Positions 1 through 7,560 are shown, counted from the first letter of the stretch. The stretch: DNA of 14,438 nucleotides from Vibrio sp. (GCA_007124475.1 SLFB01000156.1:1-14438); one strand, 5' to 3'. Numbers and translations: made by a program. Notes: a model not told the origin generated them from the letters alone.

Positions 1-215
1 ATGGCATGGGTATCGCGTTGCAGCCAACGTATTTAACCAGTGGTGCGTTAGCAAAAGGTGAGGTGGTATCGGTTTTAGCCGACTGGCAGCCAAAAAGCAT
101 GTCGATTTATGCTTTGTATCCGTCAAGGCGACATTTATCACCAGCGGTCAGGGCGTTGATCGATCATTTAGCGGATTACTTCGCTAGCCATGACTGGCAG
201 GATATTGTTTTATAA
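1..215 (+). CDS. LysR-type transcriptional regulator, 3' end only (partial)
   Basis: The reading frame is open from the window edge (first full codon at position 3) to a TAA at 213-215, giving about 70 C-terminal residues. The text GIALQPTYLTSGALAKGEVV followed by a VLADWQP segment and a run like YPSRRHLSPAVRALIDHL is the usual end of a LysR effector-binding domain, where a conserved serine/arginine-rich turn precedes the last helix that dimerises. The internal ATG at position 6 is not a plausible start, because it lies inside the domain and has no ribosome binding site. The DNA-binding half is outside the window, so the target cannot be judged. It converges on the minus-strand 46-codon gene and the pentose phosphate operon. 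Family assignment is fairly safe; the subgroup is unknown. Confidence 0.72.
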   Translation, partial: GMGIALQPTYLTSGALAKGEVVSVLADWQPKSMSIYALYPSRRHLSPAVRALIDHLADYFASHDWQDIVL

Positions 216-240
216 CTGAAGAGTAGGGTAAGAAAAGAGG

Positions 241-273
241 TAAGCAGAGCGAGCAATGAGCCAGCTCTGCTTA
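241..273 (-). terminator. Hairpin between LysR end and the 46-codon gene
   Basis: Positions 241-250 (TAAGCAGAGC) and 264-273 (GCTCTGCTTA) form a perfect 10-bp stem with a 13-nt loop. On the minus strand the stem is followed by ACCTCTTTTCTT, a broken U-rich tract, so it could end the transcript of the gene at 278-418. On the plus strand the following bases (TTAATTAAG) are a poorer tract, although it may also slow the LysR transcript that ends at 215. The stem is strong; the terminator role is inferred. Confidence 0.5.
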
Positions 274-277
274 TTAA

Positions 278-418
278 TTAAGCCAGTGCGCCTTGTTGTT
301 GCGCTTGTTGTACCAATGCTTGACGTTGAGCTTCCATTGCTGATTGCACTTCACTTTCCGTATACGCGTCTTCTTCCACTGCCTGTGGGACAAATACATA
401 GAACTTGTTAATGGTCAT
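278..418 (-). CDS. Small uncharacterised protein, 46 aa
   Basis: A complete minus-strand frame runs from ATG (416-418) to TAA (278-280). An in-frame TGA lies four codons before the ATG, so the start is constrained. Upstream bases TTGAGATCCAACG offer only a weak GAG-type ribosome binding site. The product starts MTINKFYVFVPQAVEEDAYT, an apolar strand-like segment (residues 6-11) followed by acidic residues. It continues as a probable amphipathic helix (about 20-42) rich in Ala, Gln and Glu, ending QQAQQQGALA. There is no signal peptide, membrane segment or metal motif, so it is probably cytosolic. It lies 139 bp beyond gnd on the same strand, after the operon's terminator, and has its own promoter-like sequence at 509-537 and a downstream hairpin at 241-273. 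I do not recognise the family. A decayed remnant of a larger gene is possible, but codon choice, a clean stop and flanking signals favour a real small gene. Confidence 0.55.
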   Translation of the reverse strand: MTINKFYVFVPQAVEEDAYTESEVQSAMEAQRQALVQQAQQQGALA

Positions 419-446
419 CGTTGGATCTCAATGTTGGTGTTGGAAT

Positions 447-502
447 CTAAAAAATAGAGGATGTTAACTGAGTTAACATCCTCCTTGATGCTTATTTTTT
501 AG
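447..502 (-). terminator. Two-tier inverted repeat; terminator of the zwf-pgl-gnd operon, possible attenuator
   Basis: The inner arms GAGGATGTTAAC (457-468) and GTTAACATCCTC (472-483) form a perfect 12-bp stem with a 3-nt loop. Read on the minus strand the stem runs directly into TATTTTTTAG, a classical intrinsic terminator 75 nt past the gnd stop codon. An outer pair, CTAAAAAATA (447-456) and TATTTTTTAG (493-502), is also exactly complementary, with a 9-nt one-sided bulge. The same element therefore has a T-tract in the plus direction too, though delayed by 9-10 nt. It lies between gnd and the 46-codon gene. Confidence 0.85.
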
Positions 503-508
503 GCGTAG

Positions 509-537
509 ATACTAAGGATGAATATATCAATAGTCAA
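509..537 (-). promoter_or_regulatory. Candidate sigma-70 promoter for the 46-codon gene
   Basis: On the minus strand TTGACT (537-532, five of six to consensus) is followed after exactly 17 bp by TAGTAT (514-509, four of six). It lies between the gnd stop and the two-tier repeat. The predicted start point is near 502, exactly where the outer arm of that repeat begins, so a transcript from here would have to pass the terminator before reaching the ATG at 418. This is sequence match only. Confidence 0.45.
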
Positions 538-557
538 CCTTTTCGCTATCCTATGAT

Positions 558-2006
558 TTAGACATCGTAAGTCGTAGAAGCGGTGTCACCACCAGTTCCC
601 GTCCAGTTAGTGTGGAAAAACTCACCACGCGGGCGATCGATACGCTCATAAGTATGTGCGCCAAAGTAATCACGCTGGGCTTGCAGCAAGTTTGCCGGTA
701 AACGAGCGGTCGTGTAGCCATCGAGGAAAGTGAGTGCTGAGGTCATGCACGGCATCGGGATGCCCACTTCCATTGATTTAGCTGCCACTTTACGCCATGC
801 GCCAAGGCAGTTATCCAAAATGCCTTTGAAGTAAGCATCAGAGCCTAAGAAAGCAATGTCTGGGTTAGCTTCAAACGCATCACGAATATTACCGAGGAAA
901 GCCGAACGAATAATACAGCCACCGCGCCACATTAACGCGACGTTGCCGTAGTTAAGATCCCATCCATTTTCGTTAGAAGCTTCACGCATCAACATAAAGC
1001 CTTGTGCATAAGAGATGATCTTCGATGCCAACAAGGCTTGACGAAGTGCATCAACCCATTCTTGTTTATCACCTTCAACCGGTGTGATGGTCTTTGCAAA
1101 CAGTTGTTCTGCTGCAACACGTTGATCTTTAAGTGCGGATAGGCAGCGAGAGAATACGGACTCAGTGATGAGCGTGAGTGGAATCCCCATGTCTAAGGCA
1201 TTAATCCCTGTCCATTTACCCGTGCCTTTTTGGCCAGCAGTATCAAGGATTTTTTCTACTAATGGTTGACCATCTTGATCTTTGTAGCCAAGGATATCGG
1301 CGGTAATTTCTACCAAGTAGCTATCAAGTTCAGTTTTGTTCCACTCGGCGAAGACTTTTTGCATCTCGTCGTGGTTCATTCCCAAGCCATCTTTCATAAA
1401 CTGATAAGCTTCGGTGATGAGCTGCATATCACCATACTCGATGCCGTTATGAACCATTTTCACAAAGTGGCCGGCACCATCGTTACCTACCCAATCACAA
1501 CAAGGTTCACCAGCTTCGGTTTTGGCTGAAATACCTTGGAAAATAGGTTTCACCGCTTCCCAAGCTTCTGGTGCGCCACCGGGCATAATGGATGGACCAA
1601 AACGCGCGCCTTCTTCACCACCTGATACGCCAGTACCAATGAAGTGAATGCCTTTTTCCCGTAGCGCGGCCACACGGCGGTTGGTGTCTGGGAAGTTGGT
1701 ATTACCACCATCGATAATGATGTCACCTTTATCAAGTAAAGGCACTAACTGATCAATAAAGGCATCCACCACATCTCCAGCGCGGACCATCAGCATGACT
1801 TTGCGCGGTGTGGCGAGTTTATCGACTAAGTCTTGTAGTGAGTAAGCTCCGACAATCTTGGTGCCTTTGGCTGGGCCTTGTAAAAACTCATCCACTTTCG
1901 CGGTAGTACGGTTATAAGCCACCACGTTAAAGCCGTGATCGTTCATGTTGAGAATTAGGTTTTGGCCCATCACTGCCAGGCCGATTACACCAATATCACC
2001 TTTCAT
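558..2006 (-). CDS. gnd: 6-phosphogluconate dehydrogenase, decarboxylating (NADP-dependent)
   Basis: Oxidises 6-phosphogluconate and decarboxylates it to ribulose-5-phosphate and CO2, making NADPH, as the third step of the oxidative pentose phosphate pathway in the cytosol. The N-terminal Rossmann fold shows the dinucleotide loop VIGLAVMGQN (residues 7-16). The substrate loop GVSGGEEGARFGPSIMPGG lies at about 126-144. The catalytic Lys183 and Glu190 sit in FVKMVHNGIEYGDM, at the numbering used for the well-studied enzymes. The family signature ILDTAGQKGTGKW is at 253-265. At 482 residues it has the normal full length, and the C-terminal tail GEFFHTNWTGTGGDTAS is typical. The start has a good ribosome binding site (AGGAGAG, 6-7 nt before ATG). 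It is the last gene of the zwf-pgl-gnd operon, 14 bp after pgl, and is followed by the terminator at 447-502. Confidence 0.98.
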   Translation of the reverse strand: MKGDIGVIGLAVMGQNLILNMNDHGFNVVAYNRTTAKVDEFLQGPAKGTKIVGAYSLQDLVDKLATPRKVMLMVRAGDVVDAFIDQLVPLLDKGDIIIDGGNTNFPDTNRRVAALREKGIHFIGTGVSGGEEGARFGPSIMPGGAPEAWEAVKPIFQGISAKTEAGEPCCDWVGNDGAGHFVKMVHNGIEYGDMQLITEAYQFMKDGLGMNHDEMQKVFAEWNKTELDSYLVEITADILGYKDQDGQPLVEKILDTAGQKGTGKWTGINALDMGIPLTLITESVFSRCLSALKDQRVAAEQLFAKTITPVEGDKQEWVDALRQALLASKIISYAQGFMLMREASNENGWDLNYGNVALMWRGGCIIRSAFLGNIRDAFEANPDIAFLGSDAYFKGILDNCLGAWRKVAAKSMEVGIPMPCMTSALTFLDGYTTARLPANLLQAQRDYFGAHTYERIDRPRGEFFHTNWTGTGGDTASTTYDV

Positions 2007-2020
2007 TTATTTCTCTCCTT

Positions 2021-2737
2021 TTACGCAATCTTTTTCGCTGCGTCTAAATCTAAAAACCACTCTGTTTCACCCGTTGTCGACTGAATTTTTGCTGCTGGAT
2101 AGGGTAAATCCTCGGCAGGAGTGGTGTGAATTTCATGGACGATGTCTGCTTTACCTGCGCCAAGCACAAGATAGCTGATCCGTTTCGCCGCTTGTAAAAC
2201 TTTGGCGGTTTTTGATACTCGTAACTGACCTGATTGAGGATGAGTCGCCACCACGGATAAATGTGGGTCATGATAATCGGTTACATCAGGGAACAGTGAC
2301 GCCGTATGGCCATCGGCACCGACGCCAAGTAGTATCCAATCGAAGACTGGAGTACCGTTCTCTGCAGTCATGCATTGCAGCATTTCAGCGGCAAAACGCT
2401 CAGCTTCGGTTTGTGGATCCGCTTCACCGCGAATACGATGAATATTTTGTGCAGGGATCGCCACTTGGCTAAAGAGTAACGCATTGGCTTCACCGTAGTT
2501 GCTTTCTGGGTCATCCGCCGCGACGCAGCGTTCGTCACCCCACCAAAAATGCAGGTTTTGCCAATTAATGGCATCCGCGTAGGGCGCACTCGCTAATCGC
2601 TGAAAGAGCATTTTTGGCGTACTACCGCCAGAAAGGGAGATATGTATCGGTTGGTTTTGCTGGCTATAGCGCAGCATCTCATCCGCTAGCGTATCTACCA
2701 CCTGTTGTGGTGTTTGAAAAATTTTATGATTGATCAT
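2021..2737 (-). CDS. pgl: 6-phosphogluconolactonase (DevB/Pgl type)
   Basis: Hydrolyses 6-phosphoglucono-delta-lactone to 6-phosphogluconate, between the Zwf and Gnd steps. The 238-residue length is normal for the SOL/DevB family, which differs from the YbhE beta-propeller lactonase of E. coli. Family landmarks are present in order: ISLSGGSTPKMLFQRL (33-48, phosphate-binding loop), FWWGDERCV (64-72), DDPESNYGEA (75-84), LLGVGADGHTASLFP (136-150, with the catalytic His) and VLGAGKA (191-197). Its ATG overlaps the zwf stop as ATGA (positions 2737-2734), so translation is probably coupled to zwf. No separate promoter is visible. It sits between zwf and gnd on the same strand, which fits its place in the pathway. 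Confidence 0.96.
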   Translation of the reverse strand: MINHKIFQTPQQVVDTLADEMLRYSQQNQPIHISLSGGSTPKMLFQRLASAPYADAINWQNLHFWWGDERCVAADDPESNYGEANALLFSQVAIPAQNIHRIRGEADPQTEAERFAAEMLQCMTAENGTPVFDWILLGVGADGHTASLFPDVTDYHDPHLSVVATHPQSGQLRVSKTAKVLQAAKRISYLVLGAGKADIVHEIHTTPAEDLPYPAAKIQSTTGETEWFLDLDAAKKIA

Positions 2738-4236
2738 AGTTCGCAGTAATCCGTGTCAGTGAGATTTTTACAAGGGAAACGCCATGCACGACCATCTCGC
2801 TCCAGTAGTTGATCGGCTTCTATCGGCCCCCATGTGCCGCAGGCATAACCAAACAATGCTTGTGGATCTTGTTTGAAATCGAGGATCGGTTGCACAAACT
2901 TCCAGCACGCTTCCACTGCATCGGTGCGAGCAAATAAGGTGGCATCACCATTGAGCGCATCCAGTAAAAGGCGCTCATAAGCGGTGAGCATTTTGGTTTC
3001 TGCCAGTGAGGTGTAATGAAAGTTCATCGACACTTCTTTGGCTTTAAATCCAGCGCCCGGTTCTTTTAACCCGAAGCTCATTTGAATGCCTTCGTCTGGC
3101 TGAATACGGATGATCAGCTTATTATCAGGGGCATTTTGGCCGAATACGGGGTGAGGTGTACGTTTGAAGTGAATGACCACTTCGGTGACGCGGGTTGGCA
3201 GACGTTTGCCAGAGCGCACATAAAACGGAACCCCATTCCAACGCCAGTTATTGATGAACATTTTCAGCGCGACATAAGTTTCAGTGCGCGAATCATCAGC
3301 CACCCCCGGCTCATCTCGGTAACTCGGTAAGAATTGGCCACGAATCTCTGATTCTGTATATTGACCTAGCACAAGGTTATTGCGTAAGTCAGCCTCTGAA
3401 AGAGGTTGTAAGCTTTGTAAAACCTTGTTTACTTCATTACGGATAGAGTTAGCATTGATTTCTGCAGGTGGCTCCATACTGACCATCGCCAACACTTGCA
3501 GTAAATGGTTTTGGAACATATCCCGCACAGCGCCAGAGCCGTCATAATAGCCGCCACGCTCTTCAACCCCTAAAAATTCCGCGCCAGTGATCTCGACGTA
3601 ATCAATAAAGTTACGGTTCCATAGTGGTTCAAACATGCCATTGGCAAAACGAAATACCAGTAGGTTTTGCACGGTCTCTTTGCCCAAATAATGATCAATA
3701 CGATAAATCTGGTGCTCAGCAAAGTGACGATGAATTTCAATATCGAGCGCTTGGGCTGATTGTAAATCGTAACCAAAGGGTTTTTCGATGATCAGGCGTT
3801 TCCAGCCATCTTGTTCGTCATTTAAGCCATGAGCTGCAAGACAAGCAGGAATGACGCCATATAAACTCGGTGGGGTGGCGAGATAGAATAAGGTATTGCG
3901 TTGATCTTGTTGATACTGCTCGGCGAGCTCAGTCAAACGAGTCGATAGTTTGGCATAATCGTCCGTGTCGGACGTATCAAGTGCTTGATAGTGAAGATGT
4001 TCACAAAAGGCATCAAGAATAGCAGGTTCAGTCTTTTCTAACTCTTGTAATGAATGCTTTAATTTTTCACGATAAGAGTCATCACTGTATGTTGTGCGAC
4101 TGACACCTAAAATAGTAAAGGATTCAGGTAGTTGCTTACTTGCATATAAATGGTACAGAGCCGGCACTAACTTACGATAGGTTAGATCGCCTGATGCACC
4201 AAAAATCACGATGCAACTGTTTTCAGGTATTACCAT
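2734..4236 (-). CDS. zwf: Glucose-6-phosphate 1-dehydrogenase
   Basis: Oxidises glucose-6-phosphate to the 6-phosphogluconolactone with reduction of NADP, the committed step of the oxidative pentose phosphate pathway. Visible motifs are the dinucleotide loop FGASGDLTYRKL (12-23), EKPFG (151-155), the active-site signature RIDHYLGKE (179-187) and FQNHLLQ (241-247), which holds the general-base His. At 500 residues it has the family's normal length. I chose the ATG at 4236 (MVIPENS) because AAGGGA is better spaced for it. The ATG three bases earlier (4239, 501 aa) is equally possible in practice, whereas the TTG at 4275 would add 13 unusual residues and lacks a ribosome binding site. It is the first gene of the operon and its stop overlaps the pgl start. 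Upstream dyads at 4423-4459 may control it. Confidence 0.97.
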   Translation of the reverse strand: MVIPENSCIVIFGASGDLTYRKLVPALYHLYASKQLPESFTILGVSRTTYSDDSYREKLKHSLQELEKTEPAILDAFCEHLHYQALDTSDTDDYAKLSTRLTELAEQYQQDQRNTLFYLATPPSLYGVIPACLAAHGLNDEQDGWKRLIIEKPFGYDLQSAQALDIEIHRHFAEHQIYRIDHYLGKETVQNLLVFRFANGMFEPLWNRNFIDYVEITGAEFLGVEERGGYYDGSGAVRDMFQNHLLQVLAMVSMEPPAEINANSIRNEVNKVLQSLQPLSEADLRNNLVLGQYTESEIRGQFLPSYRDEPGVADDSRTETYVALKMFINNWRWNGVPFYVRSGKRLPTRVTEVVIHFKRTPHPVFGQNAPDNKLIIRIQPDEGIQMSFGLKEPGAGFKAKEVSMNFHYTSLAETKMLTAYERLLLDALNGDATLFARTDAVEACWKFVQPILDFKQDPQALFGYACGTWGPIEADQLLERDGRAWRFPCKNLTDTDYCEL

Positions 4237-4327
4237 CATCTTTCCCTTAAAAAAGAGGTACTTAGCATGCGCCAAACCTAGCAGCGCAATGCCAAAATAA
4301 AAAGTAGGTTGTGACTATTATTACCAT

Positions 4328-4333
4328 TGTCAA
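4328..4333 (-). promoter_or_regulatory. Perfect -35-like hexamer upstream of zwf
   Basis: TTGACA is read on the minus strand (4333-4328), about 92 bp before the zwf ATG. No convincing -10 sequence follows at 16-18 bp (the bases there are AACCTA), so if it is used it would need an activator or an unusual spacer. It is recorded because it is the only consensus -35 in the 230-bp region upstream of the operon. Confidence 0.25.
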
Positions 4334-4422
4334 AACCGATATACCTCATCCATTGATGATTACTCGTCAAAAGATAAGGTATAGCTTAATCAGGCAGGCT
4401 AGCGTAATTAAGTCGAGGGACT

Positions 4423-4459
4423 ATTGTCTACGACAATTTGATACACATCAACTATTGAT
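4423..4459 (-). promoter_or_regulatory. FNR-type box with adjacent dyads upstream of zwf
   Basis: TTGAT-ACAC-ATCAA (4438-4451) matches the FNR consensus TTGAT-N4-ATCAA at every specified base. It directly abuts a second perfect dyad, ATTGTC-TAC-GACAAT (4423-4437), and shares its right half with a further dyad ATCAA-CTA-TTGAT (4447-4459). The cluster begins 12 bp past the stop codon of the HD-GYP gene and lies about 200 bp before the zwf ATG. Neither hairpin is followed by a T-tract, so a terminator is unlikely. A role in oxygen-dependent control of zwf-pgl-gnd is inference. Confidence 0.45.
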
Positions 4460-4470
4460 AGCTGAATCGA

Positions 4471-7350
4471 TTAATTATTGACATTATCTCGTAAGTAAGC
4501 CTTGACAGTCGTAATATGAGAGGTTGGGTCAAAACCGCTTGATTGAATATCAGTTAAAAATTGCTGAGCATAATGACGGTAGACTTCTTGTTCTAAAAAC
4601 AGTAAGTAGAGTTTGGGATCAATATGGCCGCTAGTGGCCATATTAGTCATGATATTCATTGCCTCCGCGAGGCTTTTTGCCTTTTTATATGGACGATCGC
4701 TGGAAGTTAGTGCTTCGAATACATCAGCAATAGCCATAATTCGTGCTGGGACCGACAATTGCTGTTCGTTCAATCCGCGTGGATAACCTTTACCATCCAT
4801 GCGCTCGTGATGACCCCCTGCAATATCGGGTACTTGTTTGAGATGTTCCGGGTAAGGCAGACTTTTTAGCATCATGATGGTTTGCACGATATGATCGTTA
4901 ATCATAAACCTTTCTTCAGCCGTTAAGGTTCCACGGCGTACACTGAGGTTATACAGCTCCCCTCGGTTATAACGTAGTCGCTGGGGTTTAAGCACAAAAC
5001 CTTCTTGTTCTATTGTGGCTAGCGGATCGCCATCCCACTTTATCTGATGAACCACTTTATCGGCGAGAACGTTTTCCATCACGGGTAAATCGGGCTTGTT
5101 GGTGTGGCGCTGTGCTTCTAACCAAGAAATACCAATCTGATCGTCTAAGGTACGCTTCCATTGCCGTTGAGCAATTTGTTCAAGGCGAGCAACATCTTCA
5201 TCTGTCATGTATTCACTACCTATGTTGCACTGTGCGACAAAGGCAAAATCATCATCAAGGACTTGCTGTTGTTCAGAGAGCGTTTTTTGAAGTAAATCCT
5301 GGTTGCCTCCGCTGGCAATCCCTTGCCAATAGTCAGCTTCAGCTTGCGTTTTCAATAGTTCAAAGCGCATACGTATTTCATGAATGCGATCATAAATAGT
5401 CTCAAGCTTCGTGGCTTTATCGACCACAAATTCGGGAGTGGTGACTTTACCGCAATCGTGCATCCAAGCGGCGAGCATTAATTCTTCCCACTGTTCGGCT
5501 GATAAGCTGAAATCAGGGAAGTAGCGTTTATCTTTAGTGGCAGCTTTGGCGAGCATTTTGGTTAATTCAGGTACTCGTTGGCAGTGACCGCCGGTATAGG
5601 GAGATTTAGTATCAATAGCTGAGGCGATCAAGGTAATAAAGGCATTCAGCATCTGTTTTTGTTGCTGCATTTTATCAATATTATCTTTAGCAATTTCAGC
5701 AAAACTAAGTACTTCACGTAGAAAGGCGTGTTTATCTGCTTGAGCCTTAGTGATGGCGCGTTCGTAACCTAAATTTAATACACCAATCAACTGGCGTGAT
5801 TGATTGAGCAATGGGAAAAGATAAATATCGCTGTTGTAGAGCTGTTCTTTTAGTGGGAACAATACATTATCGTTACGGTTCAAATGCACTGTTTGTCCTT
5901 GGCGAAGTTCGGCCAATAACCAAGGTGTGTTTTGCACCAGTGAATTAATATCAATTTTAAACGGAATGATCGCATGGTTGGCCGCGGTGGTGAAATGTTG
6001 CTCTTCGTGACTGTAGGTATAGAGCAAAATCGTTTCGGCTTTGGTGATTAAATAACTTTGATGAGTAATGGTTTTGGCAAATACTTCAAAGTCTTGATTA
6101 GAGGCGGTTTCTCGCAGCAATCGCAATAAATCATGTAACGTGTGCTCCATTAATTGGATAGATTTGGTCAAATTTGCCACTTCTTTAATCATGCTTTTCG
6201 GGTAGCGAGTTTTTTGGAAATCAAAGCGAGAGATATTATCGGTTTGGACAACTAGGTTGCTGAGGGGGTGGGCAAGACGCTTGGCAACAAACCAAACGAT
6301 AATAAAACCTAATCCGAGCATTATAAAAGCAACCCAGATTTGTTTATTACGCATACTAAGTAAGGTTACTAGCAGCTCTTCTTGCGGGGTTGCTTGGGCC
6401 AATAATAATTGGACCTGTGGGCTTAAAGATATAGGTGTTAAGCTAACTGACCAGGTTGTCCGATTAAAATCCACTTCATTAAATATGGCTGGTTGCGCAC
6501 CATGCTGTGCCACACTCGCAAAGACACTGGTAGATAAATTTTTATCAGTGATTAAGGCATCATTGGCTAATGATAACGAGCTATTATGTTCGGCTAAAAG
6601 ACGAAACTGTTGGTCGAAGAGAGCAAGTTGAGAGTTATCAGAGTAAGCTATTGTTGCTAATTGTTGAGATAAGCTATCTAGGGTGAAGTCTGCGCCGACC
6701 ACATTCTTGTTATCCATTGAGCGACGCGAAAGTGTTACCCCAAAAGTTTGTAGAAAGTGAAAAAAATACGGTTCAGTCAAACGGATTTGACCATCTTCAC
6801 TAGCATTTTGATACCAAGGGCGCTCAGGAGGGTCAAAGGTATTGTTATCATGTTCTTGACGACCAACGGTTAGAAAATTCTCATCTAAGAAAATAACAAT
6901 ATCCCGACCATCCGTTTTTGTATGGTTTACGAATAGCGTGGCTTGATCAGGTGCTTGGAAACGAGATCGAGCTTGTGAGTTGAAGAGTGGGCGAATCATG
7001 GTGAAGTCGCCCTTGTGATTACCAAAATAGAGTGCCACGAGGCTTTCGTTGCGCTCAAAGACTAAACGCAGTGAAGCTAGAAAGTGGCCGCTTTCTGTTG
7101 GGGGCTGATCCGTTTCAATAAAATGACTTAATGCCATAAAGTCGAGAGTGGTTAACGTAGGAGCAACACTTTGCTGAAAGGCAACTTCAACCTTTTGACT
7201 ATTTTCATGGATGAGATTATCTGAAAACGTATCCATGAGTTGACGGGAATGATAATAACTTATGGAAATTAATGTGAAACCAATCAGGCTAACTAGCACC
7301 ATAAACAGCGTGCTGATTTGAATGCTCAGAGAAAAATAGCGCTTCACCAT
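4471..7350 (-). CDS. Membrane-bound HD-GYP cyclic-di-GMP phosphodiesterase with periplasmic sensor and GAF-like domain
   Basis: Predicted to degrade cyclic di-GMP in response to a periplasmic and a cytosolic signal. Order in the 959 residues: membrane segment about 11-32; periplasmic Cache-like region about 35-325 (with RPWYQNA at 177-183, typical of dCache domains); second membrane segment about 337-356; HAMP-like linker 357-410; GAF-like domain about 420-555; HD-GYP domain from about 560. The catalytic set is complete: HDCGK (631-635), NDH (818-820), GGHHERMDGKGYP (845-857) and ADVFEALTS (875-883). The HD and GYP halves are separated by about 150 extra residues (roughly 660-805). The start has AGGA 7 nt before ATG and a good promoter at 7380-7408. 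It resembles V. cholerae VCA0895, which has been called both HD-GYP and chemotaxis-transducer-related, but there is no methyl-accepting signalling hairpin here. The signal sensed is unknown. Confidence 0.92.
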   Translation of the reverse strand: MVKRYFSLSIQISTLFMVLVSLIGFTLISISYYHSRQLMDTFSDNLIHENSQKVEVAFQQSVAPTLTTLDFMALSHFIETDQPPTESGHFLASLRLVFERNESLVALYFGNHKGDFTMIRPLFNSQARSRFQAPDQATLFVNHTKTDGRDIVIFLDENFLTVGRQEHDNNTFDPPERPWYQNASEDGQIRLTEPYFFHFLQTFGVTLSRRSMDNKNVVGADFTLDSLSQQLATIAYSDNSQLALFDQQFRLLAEHNSSLSLANDALITDKNLSTSVFASVAQHGAQPAIFNEVDFNRTTWSVSLTPISLSPQVQLLLAQATPQEELLVTLLSMRNKQIWVAFIMLGLGFIIVWFVAKRLAHPLSNLVVQTDNISRFDFQKTRYPKSMIKEVANLTKSIQLMEHTLHDLLRLLRETASNQDFEVFAKTITHQSYLITKAETILLYTYSHEEQHFTTAANHAIIPFKIDINSLVQNTPWLLAELRQGQTVHLNRNDNVLFPLKEQLYNSDIYLFPLLNQSRQLIGVLNLGYERAITKAQADKHAFLREVLSFAEIAKDNIDKMQQQKQMLNAFITLIASAIDTKSPYTGGHCQRVPELTKMLAKAATKDKRYFPDFSLSAEQWEELMLAAWMHDCGKVTTPEFVVDKATKLETIYDRIHEIRMRFELLKTQAEADYWQGIASGGNQDLLQKTLSEQQQVLDDDFAFVAQCNIGSEYMTDEDVARLEQIAQRQWKRTLDDQIGISWLEAQRHTNKPDLPVMENVLADKVVHQIKWDGDPLATIEQEGFVLKPQRLRYNRGELYNLSVRRGTLTAEERFMINDHIVQTIMMLKSLPYPEHLKQVPDIAGGHHERMDGKGYPRGLNEQQLSVPARIMAIADVFEALTSSDRPYKKAKSLAEAMNIMTNMATSGHIDPKLYLLFLEQEVYRHYAQQFLTDIQSSGFDPTSHITTVKAYLRDNVNN

Positions 7351-7379
7351 GGGCAGATCCTAAATTATGTAATAGATTG

Positions 7380-7408
7380 ATTATTGTTCACGTTGCTGAA
7401 GTTGCCAA
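7380..7408 (-). promoter_or_regulatory. Sigma-70 promoter for the HD-GYP gene
   Basis: On the minus strand TTGGCA (7408-7403, five of six) is followed after exactly 17 bp by AATAAT (7385-7380, five of six). The predicted start point is near 7373, leaving a short leader of about 23 nt that contains the AGGA ribosome binding site. It is the best-scoring promoter by eye in the window. Confidence 0.6.
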
Positions 7409-7560
7409 GCTGATGCATTGATAGTGTGATGCTGATTGATCCTTGTGGGTACAAAACTGACTCATCTGGATTGGGTCAACAGACTCTAGGGGTGATAAGG
7501 GCTATTCTGGACTTTTAGGCTAGTCGGGTTGCGGATATTAGTGTTCAGATAAATTTGTCA

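Noticed and set aside
4237..4275. Upstream TTG start giving a 513-residue Zwf
   Set aside because: It would add MAHAKYLFFKGKM, which has no place in the family. The good ribosome binding site (AAGGGA) serves the ATG at 4236 or 4239.
5013..5399. Plus-strand open frame of 128 codons opposite the HD-GYP gene
   Set aside because: It lies fully antisense to a well-supported gene, has no ribosome binding site, and its product has no signal, motif or sensible composition.
6257..6631. Plus-strand open frame of 124 codons opposite the HD-GYP gene
   Set aside because: Antisense to the periplasmic and membrane coding region, no ribosome binding site, odd Cys/Lys/Leu mixture typical of a non-coding frame.
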